From NCBI RefSeq assembly GCF_015689195.1, contig NZ_CP065044.1, positions 2,046,001-2,110,000 on the forward strand: a stretch of DNA of 64,000 nucleotides. The letters are read 5' to 3'. The stretch is from Pectobacterium aroidearum. Lineage in GTDB: Bacteria; Pseudomonadota; Gammaproteobacteria; Enterobacterales; Enterobacteriaceae. The position numbers were made by a program, and so were the translations under genes. The notes under the pieces are model-generated. The model saw nothing but the letters and a program-made list of their open reading frames with translations. It was not told the DNA's origin and ran no database searches. Below are positions 1 to 8,894 of this stretch, piece by piece; positions within the stretch are counted from its first letter, which is position 1, and each line of letters opens with the position of its first letter.

Positions 1-724
1 AAGGGTAGACATAATGCAGGCGCACCCACACGCCCAGCGACGCCAGTTGCTCACACAGGCTGACCATACTGGTTTTGACCGGCTGCCCGTTCCAAAAACC
101 GGTACGCTGCTTCACATCTGCGCCGTACGCCGAGGTGTCCTGAGAAATCACCAGCAGCTCTTTTACGCCGGCATCAACCAGACGCTTCGCTTCATCCAGC
201 ACCGAACCGATTGGGCGGCTATCTAAATCGCCACGCATAGATGGGATGATGCAGAATGTGCAGCGGTGGTCACAGCCTTCTGAAATTTTCAGATACGCGT
301 AATGGCGCGGCGTGAGTTTTACGCCCTGCTCAGGGACTAAACTGGTAAACGGGTTGTGCGTCGGTTTAGGAACATATTGATGCACGTGCGACAGCACCTG
401 CTCGTAGCTGTGCGGACCGGTAATTTCCAGAACTTTTGGATGCACTTCGCGTATTTGATTTTCTTTGGCACCCAGACAGCCTGTTACGATAACTTTACCG
501 TTCTCATTCAGCGCTTCGCCGATGGCTTCCAGCGACTCTTGTACGGCGCTGTCAATAAAACCACAGGTATTGACGATCACCAGTTCAGCGTCGTCATAGC
601 GGGGGACGACCTGATAACCTTCAGTACGCAGTTCGGTCAGAATCCTCTCGGAGTCGACGAGGTTTTTCGGGCAGCCGAGGGAAACAAAGCCGATACGTGG
701 TTGTGGGGGGGCGATATTGCTCAT
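1..724 (-). CDS. rimO: Ribosomal protein S12 methylthiotransferase RimO (partial)
   Basis: Radical-SAM enzyme that adds a methylthio group to an aspartate of ribosomal protein S12. The minus-strand frame starts at ATG 724 and runs 241 codons to the window edge without a stop, so only the N-terminal part is present. The translation starts [20 protein letters not shown], carries the UPF0004-domain cysteines ([22 protein letters not shown]), and reaches the radical-SAM cluster motif CDHRCTFC, in the CX3CX2C spacing. The end of the radical-SAM domain and the TRAM domain lie outside the window. In E. coli this gene neighbours bssR and yliI; here a four-gene block separates it from yliI. Identification is secure. 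Confidence 0.95.
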   Translation of the reverse strand, partial: MSNIAPPQPRIGFVSLGCPKNLVDSERILTELRTEGYQVVPRYDDAELVIVNTCGFIDSAVQESLEAIGEALNENGKVIVTGCLGAKENQIREVHPKVLEITGPHSYEQVLSHVHQYVPKPTHNPFTSLVPEQGVKLTPRHYAYLKISEGCDHRCTFCIIPSMRGDLDSRPIGSVLDEAKRLVDAGVKELLVISQDTSAYGADVKQRTGFWNGQPVKTSMVSLCEQLASLGVWVRLHYVYP

Positions 725-1092
725 AAGGATAAAAAATAGTCAAAGTTATGTTCGTTAGGGCAGCGATTGTACCGATGTCAACATCAAATGCCTATAAGAA
801 GATGAGGGAGAAAGTGATAACAATGGGTATTTTTATCCACGGGACGTAGGGGCTAATACCGCACGTTTAAGCATTGATAGGCTCAGCGAAACTACGGGGA
901 GAGGTGTTCCTGAGAACCTGTCCCCTATTTATCTTAAAAATGGTTTTAAGTGATAAGCATGAAAGGTAGGACTCACTTTCTCCGTTTTCCGGCCAAATTG
1001 TAGCGAATCATTAAGATTAGTAGTCGGAAGTGTGGATGGTAGAAGCGATGTCTGTTAGTGGCCATGCCTTCCGGTTGTGCTTTACGCCAGAT
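725..1092. other. Intergenic region between rimO and the ABC exporter gene
   Basis: There is no convincing gene here. A TACAAT-like -10 box for rimO can be read on the minus strand at 766-771, but it has no good -35. An imperfect dyad sits at 896-925 (GGGGAGAGGT...AACCTGTCCCC). Its flank on the minus strand is not T-rich, so it is a poor intrinsic terminator for the exporter gene. The E. coli neighbour bssR was not found in this interval. Confidence 0.5.
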
Positions 1093-2925
1093 CTAGCTTA
1101 TCCCGACGAACCCATCCGTTTGATGCCGCCACAAACGGGCATATACCCCCTCTTGTGCCAATAAATCTCTATGGTTTCCTACTTCGACAATTCTTCCCTG
1201 TTGCATTACCACCAGACGATCCATTTTGGCAATGGTCGATAGTCGGTGGGCGATAGCGATAACGGTTTTTCCCTTCATTAAAATATCCAGATTATCCTGA
1301 ATAGCGGCCTCGGCTTCCGAGTCCAGTGCTGACGTTGCCTCATCCATAATCAAAATAGGGGCGTCTTTCAGTAAAACGCGTGCGATGGCAATACGTTGAC
1401 GCTGGCCTCCCGATAATTTGATACCTCGTTCTCCTACATGTGCATCTAGTCCTGAACGGCCTTGAGAATCGGCGATTTGCATGATGAATTCATCTGCTTG
1501 TGCATTCCTCAGCGCTTGCATCAACTCTTTATCAGTGGCGTTGTATTTACCGTACAGCAGGTTATCGCGTATCGAGCGGTGCAGCAGCGAGGTATCTTGT
1601 GTAATCATCCCGATTTGCTCCCGCAAACTTTCTTGTGTCACGTCGGCAATATTCTGGTTATCGATGAGGATACTTCCACTTTGCAGGTCATAAAGGCGAA
1701 GAAGCAATCCGACCAACGTTGACTTTCCTGCTCCAGAAGGCCCGACGAGACCGATTTTTTCCCCAGGCCTGATGCAAAAATTTAATCCTTCAATGATGTG
1801 ATGTGAGGTGTTGTAACAAAAACTAACCTGCTCAAAAGTGATGGTGCCATGTTGTACCTTCAAGGCTGGTGCATTTAATTTATCGGTAATACTGATCGGC
1901 TGAGAAATCGTCTTCATGCCTTCTTGTACGATGCCAAGACTTTCGAAGATGCTATTCACCACCCACATGATCCACCCTGACATATTGGTGATACGAATTA
2001 CCAAACTTGTCACTATTGCGATTGCGCCAGCGCTTAGTAACGAGTGCGTCCAGAGCCATAGCGCAAAACCGATACTACCGACGATCAGCAGACTGTTCAG
2101 CATGATGATTGTCAGGTCCATACTGGTGAGTATACGGTTGGCCATCTGCATTTTATGCGTATGTTCTGTTATAGCGTCCCTAACGTAGCGTGCTTCAAGC
2201 ATGGTATGAGAAAACAACTTCAAAGTGAAAATGTTGGTATAGCCATCAACGATACGACCAATGAGTTTTGAGTTAGCCTCTGTTGATTCAATGGATCGTG
2301 CTTTCACCCGTGGCACGAAATAGCGCAGACAGCTGATGTATAGCACCACCCAGATAATAAGTATTACCATTAAACGCCAGTCCATTTCTGAAAGCACGAA
2401 CAGCGTACTTAATACATAAATCAGCACATGCCAAATGGCCGATACAGCCTGAACAATAGAGTCACGTAAGGCATTCCCTGTTTGCATAATGCGGTGTGTG
2501 ATACGTCCGGCAAAATCACTTTGAAAGAAATTCAGGCTCTGCTTGAGTACGGTATTGTAGTGCTGCCACCGAATCATGCTTGTCATGCAAGGGTTAATTG
2601 ATTGATTAGTTAGTAAATTTCGTAATCCAAGGAAGAAGGGCTGAATGATGAGCGTAAGGGCTGCCATCCAGAGAAGTTCATTACCATGTTCACTGAAGAA
2701 GCGGTTACTGGGGGTAATGCGGATGAGATCGATGATACGGCCTAAATAACTGAGTATAACCACGTCAATGAGCGCAGTAATCCCCCCTACGACTAACAGC
2801 GCAGTGAAGCTTGGCCATACCTGATATAGATAGTGAAAATAAAATGGTCGTAATCTATTTGGTGGTATATCTGCTGGTACATCGCGAAATATAGTAATCA
2901 GTTGCTCAAATCGACGATAAAGCAT
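1093..2925 (-). CDS. Type I ABC exporter, fused permease and ATPase
   Basis: Half-transporter of 610 residues. An N-terminal membrane domain (about residues 35-340, several hydrophobic helices) is joined to a C-terminal nucleotide-binding domain. Walker A is GPSGAGKST at 395-403, the Q-loop is MITQD, the signature LSGGQ is at 504-508, Walker B ILIMDE at 524-529, and the switch histidine at about 560 (IAHRLS). The architecture is that of MsbA/MdlB-type exporters acting as homodimers in the inner membrane. The substrate cannot be read from the sequence. It is the last gene of a leftward block, 141 bases after the nearest of three GT8 glycosyltransferase genes, so export of a glycosylated product is a reasonable guess. 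No peptidase C39 domain is present, which argues against a classical bacteriocin exporter. Confidence 0.85.
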   Translation of the reverse strand: MLYRRFEQLITIFRDVPADIPPNRLRPFYFHYLYQVWPSFTALLVVGGITALIDVVILSYLGRIIDLIRITPSNRFFSEHGNELLWMAALTLIIQPFFLGLRNLLTNQSINPCMTSMIRWQHYNTVLKQSLNFFQSDFAGRITHRIMQTGNALRDSIVQAVSAIWHVLIYVLSTLFVLSEMDWRLMVILIIWVVLYISCLRYFVPRVKARSIESTEANSKLIGRIVDGYTNIFTLKLFSHTMLEARYVRDAITEHTHKMQMANRILTSMDLTIIMLNSLLIVGSIGFALWLWTHSLLSAGAIAIVTSLVIRITNMSGWIMWVVNSIFESLGIVQEGMKTISQPISITDKLNAPALKVQHGTITFEQVSFCYNTSHHIIEGLNFCIRPGEKIGLVGPSGAGKSTLVGLLLRLYDLQSGSILIDNQNIADVTQESLREQIGMITQDTSLLHRSIRDNLLYGKYNATDKELMQALRNAQADEFIMQIADSQGRSGLDAHVGERGIKLSGGQRQRIAIARVLLKDAPILIMDEATSALDSEAEAAIQDNLDILMKGKTVIAIAHRLSTIAKMDRLVVMQQGRIVEVGNHRDLLAQEGVYARLWRHQTDGFVGIS

Positions 2926-3066
2926 ATCTAACCCCTTGTATATTCTTCCCTGAAGAAAGCGGCCTGTTCTACTATTCCATCCAGAACATACTCAGCCGCA
3001 TTTAGCGATAACCCGTGAATGTTTATATTTATGCTCAATCTGGTAGACCGTGCTTAGAGCCGGGTC

Positions 3067-4875
3067 CTAGAGGGAGAGAAAAATATCTTTTCCGACAATT
3101 CGCACGGCATGGTCATAAAAACGAGACCAAAGTGCCGTCCCTTGACCTAAATAGGCCAGGTGCCACGGCTTGGGCGTGCTGACAAAATGGACGATAGCCG
3201 CGTTTTCATACATAGCGCTCATTGGTCGACCTGGAGGCATATAGCAGTTATATTTTCCATCCAGCGTCAGATAGAGACCACGAATCGCTTTGTTCAATGC
3301 GCACTGATCTTGAAAAATAAGGACGCTATCTGTGTCTTCACTGTAGGCAATCGCAGCTTCTATTGCGGGTAATGTAGCTGGGTGATGGAAATCCAATAGC
3401 ATCACGCCAGAGTTAAAATAGCGACCATTAGGGATACCATGCAGTGTGATTGCATGGTCAACCAGAGGACCCACCTGGTCATGGCACGCAGCCAACGGAA
3501 ATTCTTCCATATCCATATACAACAGTGGCAGCGGTGAAGATTGGATAACTACATCGGAATCAAGATATAGGGCCCGTGCTACACCACATTGGGATAGATA
3601 ACGGCTGGCATAAAGTCGAGCGTATGCCATGGTGCTCAGCATATCTCCCATGGAATTAAACCCGTAGTGTGCCCGGCTCTGATCAAGTTGCATTTGCAAC
3701 GTTGAGACTACCCGTAGCGTCAAAGACGGAAATTCTCTGTTGAAGCTGCTGGCGAGTTGTCCCCATAGACCATGTGCTTCCGGCAACACGAAAATATAGA
3801 TGTCAGGTAAATTTTCGCTACGCTCGATGGCGATTGCCAGCGAGATGAGGGCGACGATAGCCGGAGCCGTGTACGCCGTATCGGCACAGAAGAAAATGGC
3901 ATTTTCAGAAACGGGATGGGGTGGTGAGAGAGAAACGCCAAGCGGATAGTATGCAGTCAAGCTTGTGCTTTCGGTTTCATCCCCCTTGTCGTCCTCACGC
4001 TGAATGCGTCGTTGTGTAGCATCTAACGTTATTAGCGCGGAGCGTAAGCGGATCAGATCAGGTGAGGTAAACCAGCCGTGTAACTGCTCTATAGCGCGTA
4101 TCAGCCTGATGGTTTCTCCAGTCTGGGTCGCAACCAGCAAAATACGCTTAGCGGCCTCCTGATAAGAAAAATCGAGGTTAAACCATGCTTCGAGCAAAGG
4201 TATAACATCGTTGTAACGCGCTAAACTGATCAAGCACTGGATGGCGCAATGAATAAGGTTAGCCGATAGCGTTTCAAGTGGGCCAAGGTCGGCCAACCAT
4301 GCCAGCCCTGCTTCTGGATTGCCTATAGTGCACTCATAGCGGGTACGAAGCGCTACGAGTGCTTCCGACATCTTATAATCTCGAGCGGGAATGCTCTCGA
4401 GCTGCTGGCGAAGTTCCTCAAAACGCCGGCCTTTAAGTAGGTACTTTAAGTGAAGCATGCGGGTATTTGGATGCTGGCCAGCAAACTCTGATAAATGTGA
4501 AATGATGGCATTAGCTTCTTCTAATTGTCCGGCATCGAGCAGGCGGTTTGTGGTGCCGACAAGGCTGTAGTAGTGACTGGAGGAGTAGGCGACGGGTGTG
4601 CGCTGAAAAAGCCTGGCTACCCCACTGTCAGCACCATACTGCAGGCAGATTTCCACATAGCGGGTAGCCAGAATACCTGATGAAAGCGGCATTTGTTGCT
4701 GTAGTGCAAACATCACCTCGTCAGTATCATGCTGGTTGAGAAGTGTTTTGAATATCTCAGCATGAATATCGCCACGCAGTGTGCTATTGGCAAGAGAAGA
4801 TGCTGCCACCATTGATTGTCTCTCTGGCTGCGGTGTATGGTTTGAAAGTACTAAGTTCCGATCTTGTTTAGGCAT
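3067..4875 (-). CDS. GT8 glycosyltransferase with helical-repeat N-terminus (copy 1)
   Basis: Predicted soluble cytoplasmic glycosyltransferase of 602 residues. The N-terminal half (about 1-300) is helical and TPR-like. The C-terminal half resembles family GT8 (LgtC/glycogenin fold): the DXD-type metal site in ALYLDSDVVI ends near residue 441, followed by GRYFNSGVMLLD, DQCALNK and HFVSTPKPW. The frame opens at 4944, but I place the start at ATG 4875. Only there is a Shine-Dalgarno sequence (AAGGAACGCAGATATG) present, it matches the start context of the two sister genes, and MPKQDRNLV aligns with their N-termini. It is 82 bases downstream of copy 2. Donor and acceptor are unknown; no signal peptide or membrane helix is visible. 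Confidence 0.85.
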   Translation of the reverse strand: MPKQDRNLVLSNHTPQPERQSMVAASSLANSTLRGDIHAEIFKTLLNQHDTDEVMFALQQQMPLSSGILATRYVEICLQYGADSGVARLFQRTPVAYSSSHYYSLVGTTNRLLDAGQLEEANAIISHLSEFAGQHPNTRMLHLKYLLKGRRFEELRQQLESIPARDYKMSEALVALRTRYECTIGNPEAGLAWLADLGPLETLSANLIHCAIQCLISLARYNDVIPLLEAWFNLDFSYQEAAKRILLVATQTGETIRLIRAIEQLHGWFTSPDLIRLRSALITLDATQRRIQREDDKGDETESTSLTAYYPLGVSLSPPHPVSENAIFFCADTAYTAPAIVALISLAIAIERSENLPDIYIFVLPEAHGLWGQLASSFNREFPSLTLRVVSTLQMQLDQSRAHYGFNSMGDMLSTMAYARLYASRYLSQCGVARALYLDSDVVIQSSPLPLLYMDMEEFPLAACHDQVGPLVDHAITLHGIPNGRYFNSGVMLLDFHHPATLPAIEAAIAYSEDTDSVLIFQDQCALNKAIRGLYLTLDGKYNCYMPPGRPMSAMYENAAIVHFVSTPKPWHLAYLGQGTALWSRFYDHAVRIVGKDIFLSL

Positions 4876-4957
4876 ATCTGCGTTCCTTGCGTTGTTGGTT
4901 TTCCAAAATCGATACCAAACACATGATTCATTGGCGGCGGTCAATATCTGCTCATCG

Positions 4958-6805
4958 TCATGCCACCTTGCTTATGGCGTAAAAAATACCCTCGCCGATC
5001 ACCTGTATTGCATGATGTTTGTAGTCGGCCCAAAGTGTTGCTCCTCTCCCGCTGTAGTTAAGATCCCAGGGTTTCGGCGTGCTGATAAAATGCATGATCG
5101 CGGCATCCTCGTCTTGAGGATGGGCAGTATCGTCAGGAACAATGAACCAGTTAAATTTTTCATCCAAATCCAGATACAGCCCCTGAATGGCTTTGTTCAG
5201 CGCACATTGATCTAGATAGAGCAGCTTGTTGTCGAGTTGCTCGCTATAAGCGATGGCCGTATTTAGCGTTGATTGCGTTGCCGGATGCTGGAAATCAAGC
5301 AGCAAAATACCAGAGTTAAAATAGCGGCCGTTGGGAATACCGTGCAGCTTAATCGCGCGGCTGATTCTTGGGTGTGCACGTTCAGTACGTGCTGCGAGGG
5401 GATACCCTCCCATGTCCATATGTAGCAAACCAAGTGGTGAACGGCGGATAACAACATCGGAGTCTAAATACAGTGCGCGTGCAATACCAAGTCCTTGCAA
5501 ATAGCGGCTTGCGTAAAGCCGGGCGTACGCGGTGATGCTCAGTATTTTGCCGTAGTTTTGAAACCCGTAGTGCGCTCGGCTTTCATCGAGATCCATCTGT
5601 AATGTCGATACAATTTTTACTGTCAGAGGAAATTTTTTGGCAAAACAATGTGCGATCTGGCTCCAGATTTCATGCGTTTCAGGCAGAACAAACATATAAA
5701 TGTCGGGGGGAGGATTAGCCTGTGCAATCGACATTGCCAACGAGGTTAGCGCTACCAGCGCTGGAACGTTATATGCGGTATCAGCACATAAGAAAATAGC
5801 GTGTCTTTGCCTTGGGGTCGTCATGGATATCATGCCGTTGGCGTAGGGGAAGTCGAGCTCTCTGATGCTCTGCTTTTCATCAACAGAAGTCACTTTTGCA
5901 TGAGCAGAATGGCGTGCTTCAATTGTTTGGAGTAATGCGGTACGCAGGTGTAACAGGTCGAGCGAAGTGAACCAGCCATGTAATGCCTCGATAGCCCGCA
6001 CGAGCCTCAAGGTGCCACTGCTTTTTGACGCGGTATTCAGCACCAGTTCCGCGTGATCCTTAAAAGAGAAATCGAGGCTGATCCACACCTCAAGTAAAGC
6101 TAAGGCATCTTCAAATTTGCCGAGTTCGTTCAGACATTGTGCCGCTGACCACATGAGATCGACAGGTAGCGTGTTGCGAGGGCCGAACTCGTCCAGCCAT
6201 GTGAGCCCGGCATCGGGTCTTCCTGTAATACACTCGTATCGAACACGCAGCATAAGAAGTTCCGCATTGATCCGATAATCCCGTAACGGAATATGGGCAA
6301 ATTGTTTGTGCAACTCGTCGAACTGTGCAGTCTTAAACAGGAATTTTAAACGGAGAATCCTAATCTCTGCAGTCGGCCCCGTGAACTTACATAAGTGTGC
6401 AATGACCGATTCGGCGTCGGACATCAGACCTGCATTGATGAGACGAGTTGCGACACCGATCAGCGCGTGATAACAGCTATGCACGTATGCCATTTGCACG
6501 CTCTTTAGCAAGCGGGCGACACCTTGATCGGCACCATAACGGAGGCATAGTTGTAGGTAACCGGTTGTCAACGTAACCTGAGAAACACCTGCATTATTCT
6601 GTTGCAGCGCAGCAAACGCGATGCTGGCGTCGTGCAGATTAAGTAATATTCTGCCTATCTCAGTACCGAAATAGGCATCGGTTATGGCACTGCTAGCCGT
6701 AGGCCCGGCCATTCGGTTAGCCGGTAAATGATCTGAAACAAAGGGCGGTACAACGGGCCCTCCGGTATGATGTGAGGAAACAAAATCCTTTTCTTGTGCC
6801 GCCAT
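4958..6805 (-). CDS. GT8 glycosyltransferase with helical-repeat N-terminus (copy 2)
   Basis: Paralogue of the flanking glycosyltransferases, 615 residues. The N-terminal half contains repeated helix pairs of the kind GLMSDAESVIAHL and GKFEDALALLEVW, consistent with a TPR-like solenoid. The GT8-type catalytic half has ALYLDSDVVI (DXD near 448-450), GRYFNSGILLLDF, LDQCALNKAI and MHFISTPKPW. The ATG at 6805 follows AAGGAGTGCAGAG, the same ribosome-binding context as the sister genes. It is transcribed leftward, 201 bases after copy 3. All motifs expected for catalysis are intact, so I read it as a functional enzyme whose sugar donor and acceptor are unknown. A role in making a surface or exported glycoconjugate is inferred only from the linked ABC exporter. 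Confidence 0.86.
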   Translation of the reverse strand: MAAQEKDFVSSHHTGGPVVPPFVSDHLPANRMAGPTASSAITDAYFGTEIGRILLNLHDASIAFAALQQNNAGVSQVTLTTGYLQLCLRYGADQGVARLLKSVQMAYVHSCYHALIGVATRLINAGLMSDAESVIAHLCKFTGPTAEIRILRLKFLFKTAQFDELHKQFAHIPLRDYRINAELLMLRVRYECITGRPDAGLTWLDEFGPRNTLPVDLMWSAAQCLNELGKFEDALALLEVWISLDFSFKDHAELVLNTASKSSGTLRLVRAIEALHGWFTSLDLLHLRTALLQTIEARHSAHAKVTSVDEKQSIRELDFPYANGMISMTTPRQRHAIFLCADTAYNVPALVALTSLAMSIAQANPPPDIYMFVLPETHEIWSQIAHCFAKKFPLTVKIVSTLQMDLDESRAHYGFQNYGKILSITAYARLYASRYLQGLGIARALYLDSDVVIRRSPLGLLHMDMGGYPLAARTERAHPRISRAIKLHGIPNGRYFNSGILLLDFQHPATQSTLNTAIAYSEQLDNKLLYLDQCALNKAIQGLYLDLDEKFNWFIVPDDTAHPQDEDAAIMHFISTPKPWDLNYSGRGATLWADYKHHAIQVIGEGIFYAISKVA

Positions 6806-7006
6806 CTCTGCACTCCTTAATTTGCGGATATCGTGAATTGGTACAGCCGCCTCATGAAATGACGGCCAGCGCTATCCGCGCGCAGTTGTATTACCTGTAT
6901 CGTTAATCAGGTGAAATCACGATGGGATTTCACCTATTGCGTCGATAGAATATTTGAAGCGCCCTGGTGTTCCTGAATGTTTATTTTTATCAAAAGTTCT
7001 CACCTT

Positions 7007-8839
7007 TCATGAGGGACAAACCGGGCTAGAACAAAAAATTTCATCGCCGATTATGCGTATTGCGTGGCGTTGGTATTCACCCCATATCGTGAGTCCCTGG
7101 CCAGCGTAGCCCGCTTGCCAGGGCTTAGGGGTTTCAATGAAGTGCATAATGACGGTGTTGTCCTCTATCACTTGTGTAGCGCTACTTGGTGGCATGAACC
7201 TGTTGTAGCGCTCATCCAGTGCCAGATAAAGCCCGGAAATGGCTTTATTCAACGCGCATTGATCGAGAAAAAGTAACGGGCTATTTCCTTGTTTGCTATA
7301 CGTAATTGCAGTGTTGATGGTAGAGATCATGGCGGGATGTGTCAGATCAAACAGTATCACTCCAGCATTAAAATAACGTTCATTGGCGATCCGATGTAGC
7401 CGGATAGCGCGCTTTATCAACGGAGTATTTCGGTCAGTACGCGCAGCCAATGGGAACCCCTGCATATCCTCATAGAGCAGGGATAAGGGCGAATGCAGGA
7501 TCACAATATCAGAGTCGAGATAAAGCGCACGGGTCACGCCGAGATAGTGTAAATAGCGGCTCGCGTAGAATCGCGTGTAGGTGGTTGTGCTCAATGTCTC
7601 ACCGACGTTATAGAAACCAAATTGCGCACGGACTTCATCCAGATCCATCTGTAAGGTCGAAACAATTCGTAGCGTTATAATTGGAAATGCTGACGTGAAT
7701 CGCTCGGCAATACGTTCCCAAAGCGGGCGAATTTCAGGCGGAACAAAAATATAGATGTCGGGGAGATTATTGGCACCACCTATCGACATCGCCAGCGATG
7801 TTAATGCCACAACGGCTGGAAGACTAAAGTCGGCGTCAGTACAGAAAAATATGGCATATTCAGAGAGAGGCTTCGTTGGCTGTAGCGCGGCATCTCCGCA
7901 TGTCGGGCCGTTGACTGTTGGAGAGGTCTCGCTAATTTGAACGGGGTGTGGAGGGGAATAAGCCTGAAGCAGCGTCGTGCGTAAGCGGACCAAATCAGGG
8001 CAGGTAAACCAGCCATGGAGGCGTTCGATAGCCAGCACCAATCTGGGGGTTTCCCCCGTTTTTTCTGCCACCCGCAGTACGCGCTTGGTATCTCTCCGAT
8101 AAGAGAAATCAAGGCTAAACCACGCCTCCAGTAAGGGGACCGCCTCCTCGTACCGTTCTAGTGTCGTCATGCAGTCCACCGCCCACTGGAGTAAGCGGGG
8201 AGGAAGTGTGTCGAGAGGTGCTAATGCGATTAACCATTCCAGGCCAGCAGATGGGTTCCCCATGACACAGTCATATTTGACTCGAAGTGCAATCAGTTCG
8301 TCCGAGGTTTGGTAATCCCTTAATGGGATGTCTTTAAACATCTCGCTCAGCTCATCAAGTTGTTCGAGGGCAAACAGGTATTTTAAGCGCAAAATACGTT
8401 GAGCGGGATGCCGACTAGCGAACTCTGATAAGTGCAAAATAATCGTATTAGCCTCGTTCATGAAACTGTTGTTAATCAAACGTGTTGCGACATTAACAAG
8501 ATTATGATGAGTGCTTCGGTTGTAGCGCATTCTGATCTTTTGAAACAGGTTGGCCACACCGCGATCGGCACCGTACATCAGGCAGAGTTGTAAATAGTGG
8601 GCTGACACATGAGCTAAAGTCAGTTCTGGCATTCTCTGCCGTATTATTTCAATCACTTCCTTTGCATCATGTCTATTGAGCAATGTTTTAAATACTTCCG
8701 AGTGAATATCCTGAACTGGTTGTGTAATGGAATAAAATTCTTTTACAGGGTGAATGGCTGGTTCTATTCTAATATGTTCTGGGGGATGTGGTAATAAACT
8801 ATCGTGTGGAATAAGTAAATCTTGGCCTTTTTGATCCAT
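7007..8839 (-). CDS. GT8 glycosyltransferase with helical-repeat N-terminus (copy 3)
   Basis: First gene of the leftward block, 610 residues, with the same two-part build as its two paralogues: a helical N-terminus and a GT8-like C-terminus. Motifs are ALYLDSDIVI (DXD ends near 444), ERYFNAGVILFDL, LDQCALNKAI and MHFIETPKPW. It is the most divergent of the three at the predicted substrate-site motif: YFNAG replaces YFNSG, and HRIANE replaces HGIPNG. That may mean a different specificity. ATG 8839 follows AAGGAGTGCATAT. A promoter with a consensus -35 box and a perfect CRP-type site lies just upstream (8866-8894). Function beyond glycosyl transfer is not known. Confidence 0.86.
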   Translation of the reverse strand: MDQKGQDLLIPHDSLLPHPPEHIRIEPAIHPVKEFYSITQPVQDIHSEVFKTLLNRHDAKEVIEIIRQRMPELTLAHVSAHYLQLCLMYGADRGVANLFQKIRMRYNRSTHHNLVNVATRLINNSFMNEANTIILHLSEFASRHPAQRILRLKYLFALEQLDELSEMFKDIPLRDYQTSDELIALRVKYDCVMGNPSAGLEWLIALAPLDTLPPRLLQWAVDCMTTLERYEEAVPLLEAWFSLDFSYRRDTKRVLRVAEKTGETPRLVLAIERLHGWFTCPDLVRLRTTLLQAYSPPHPVQISETSPTVNGPTCGDAALQPTKPLSEYAIFFCTDADFSLPAVVALTSLAMSIGGANNLPDIYIFVPPEIRPLWERIAERFTSAFPIITLRIVSTLQMDLDEVRAQFGFYNVGETLSTTTYTRFYASRYLHYLGVTRALYLDSDIVILHSPLSLLYEDMQGFPLAARTDRNTPLIKRAIRLHRIANERYFNAGVILFDLTHPAMISTINTAITYSKQGNSPLLFLDQCALNKAISGLYLALDERYNRFMPPSSATQVIEDNTVIMHFIETPKPWQAGYAGQGLTIWGEYQRHAIRIIGDEIFCSSPVCPS

Positions 8840-8865
8840 ATATGCACTCCTTGCTATTAGGATTT

Positions 8866-8894
8866 TAATGTGATGTACGTCACAGACTTGTCAA
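8866..8894 (-). promoter_or_regulatory. Promoter with perfect CRP-type site for the glycosyltransferase block
   Basis: On the minus strand a perfect -35 TTGACA (8894-8889) is followed 17 bases later by ACATTA (8871-8866), a weak -10. The spacer contains TGTGATGTACGTCACA (8869-8884), which matches both CRP half-sites TGTGA-N6-TCACA exactly. The ATG of the first glycosyltransferase is at 8839, giving a leader of roughly 20 bases. A CRP dimer here would cover the spacer and -10, which suggests repression by cAMP-CRP rather than activation. The motif match is seen; the regulatory sense is inferred. Confidence 0.6.

Noticed and set aside
356-739. 127-codon plus-strand frame at the left edge
   Set aside because: It is antisense to rimO, whose minus-strand frame has clear family motifs up to the window edge.
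4781-5215. 144-codon plus-strand frame across the glycosyltransferase genes
   Set aside because: Antisense shadow of two GT8 genes, without ribosome-binding site or family similarity.
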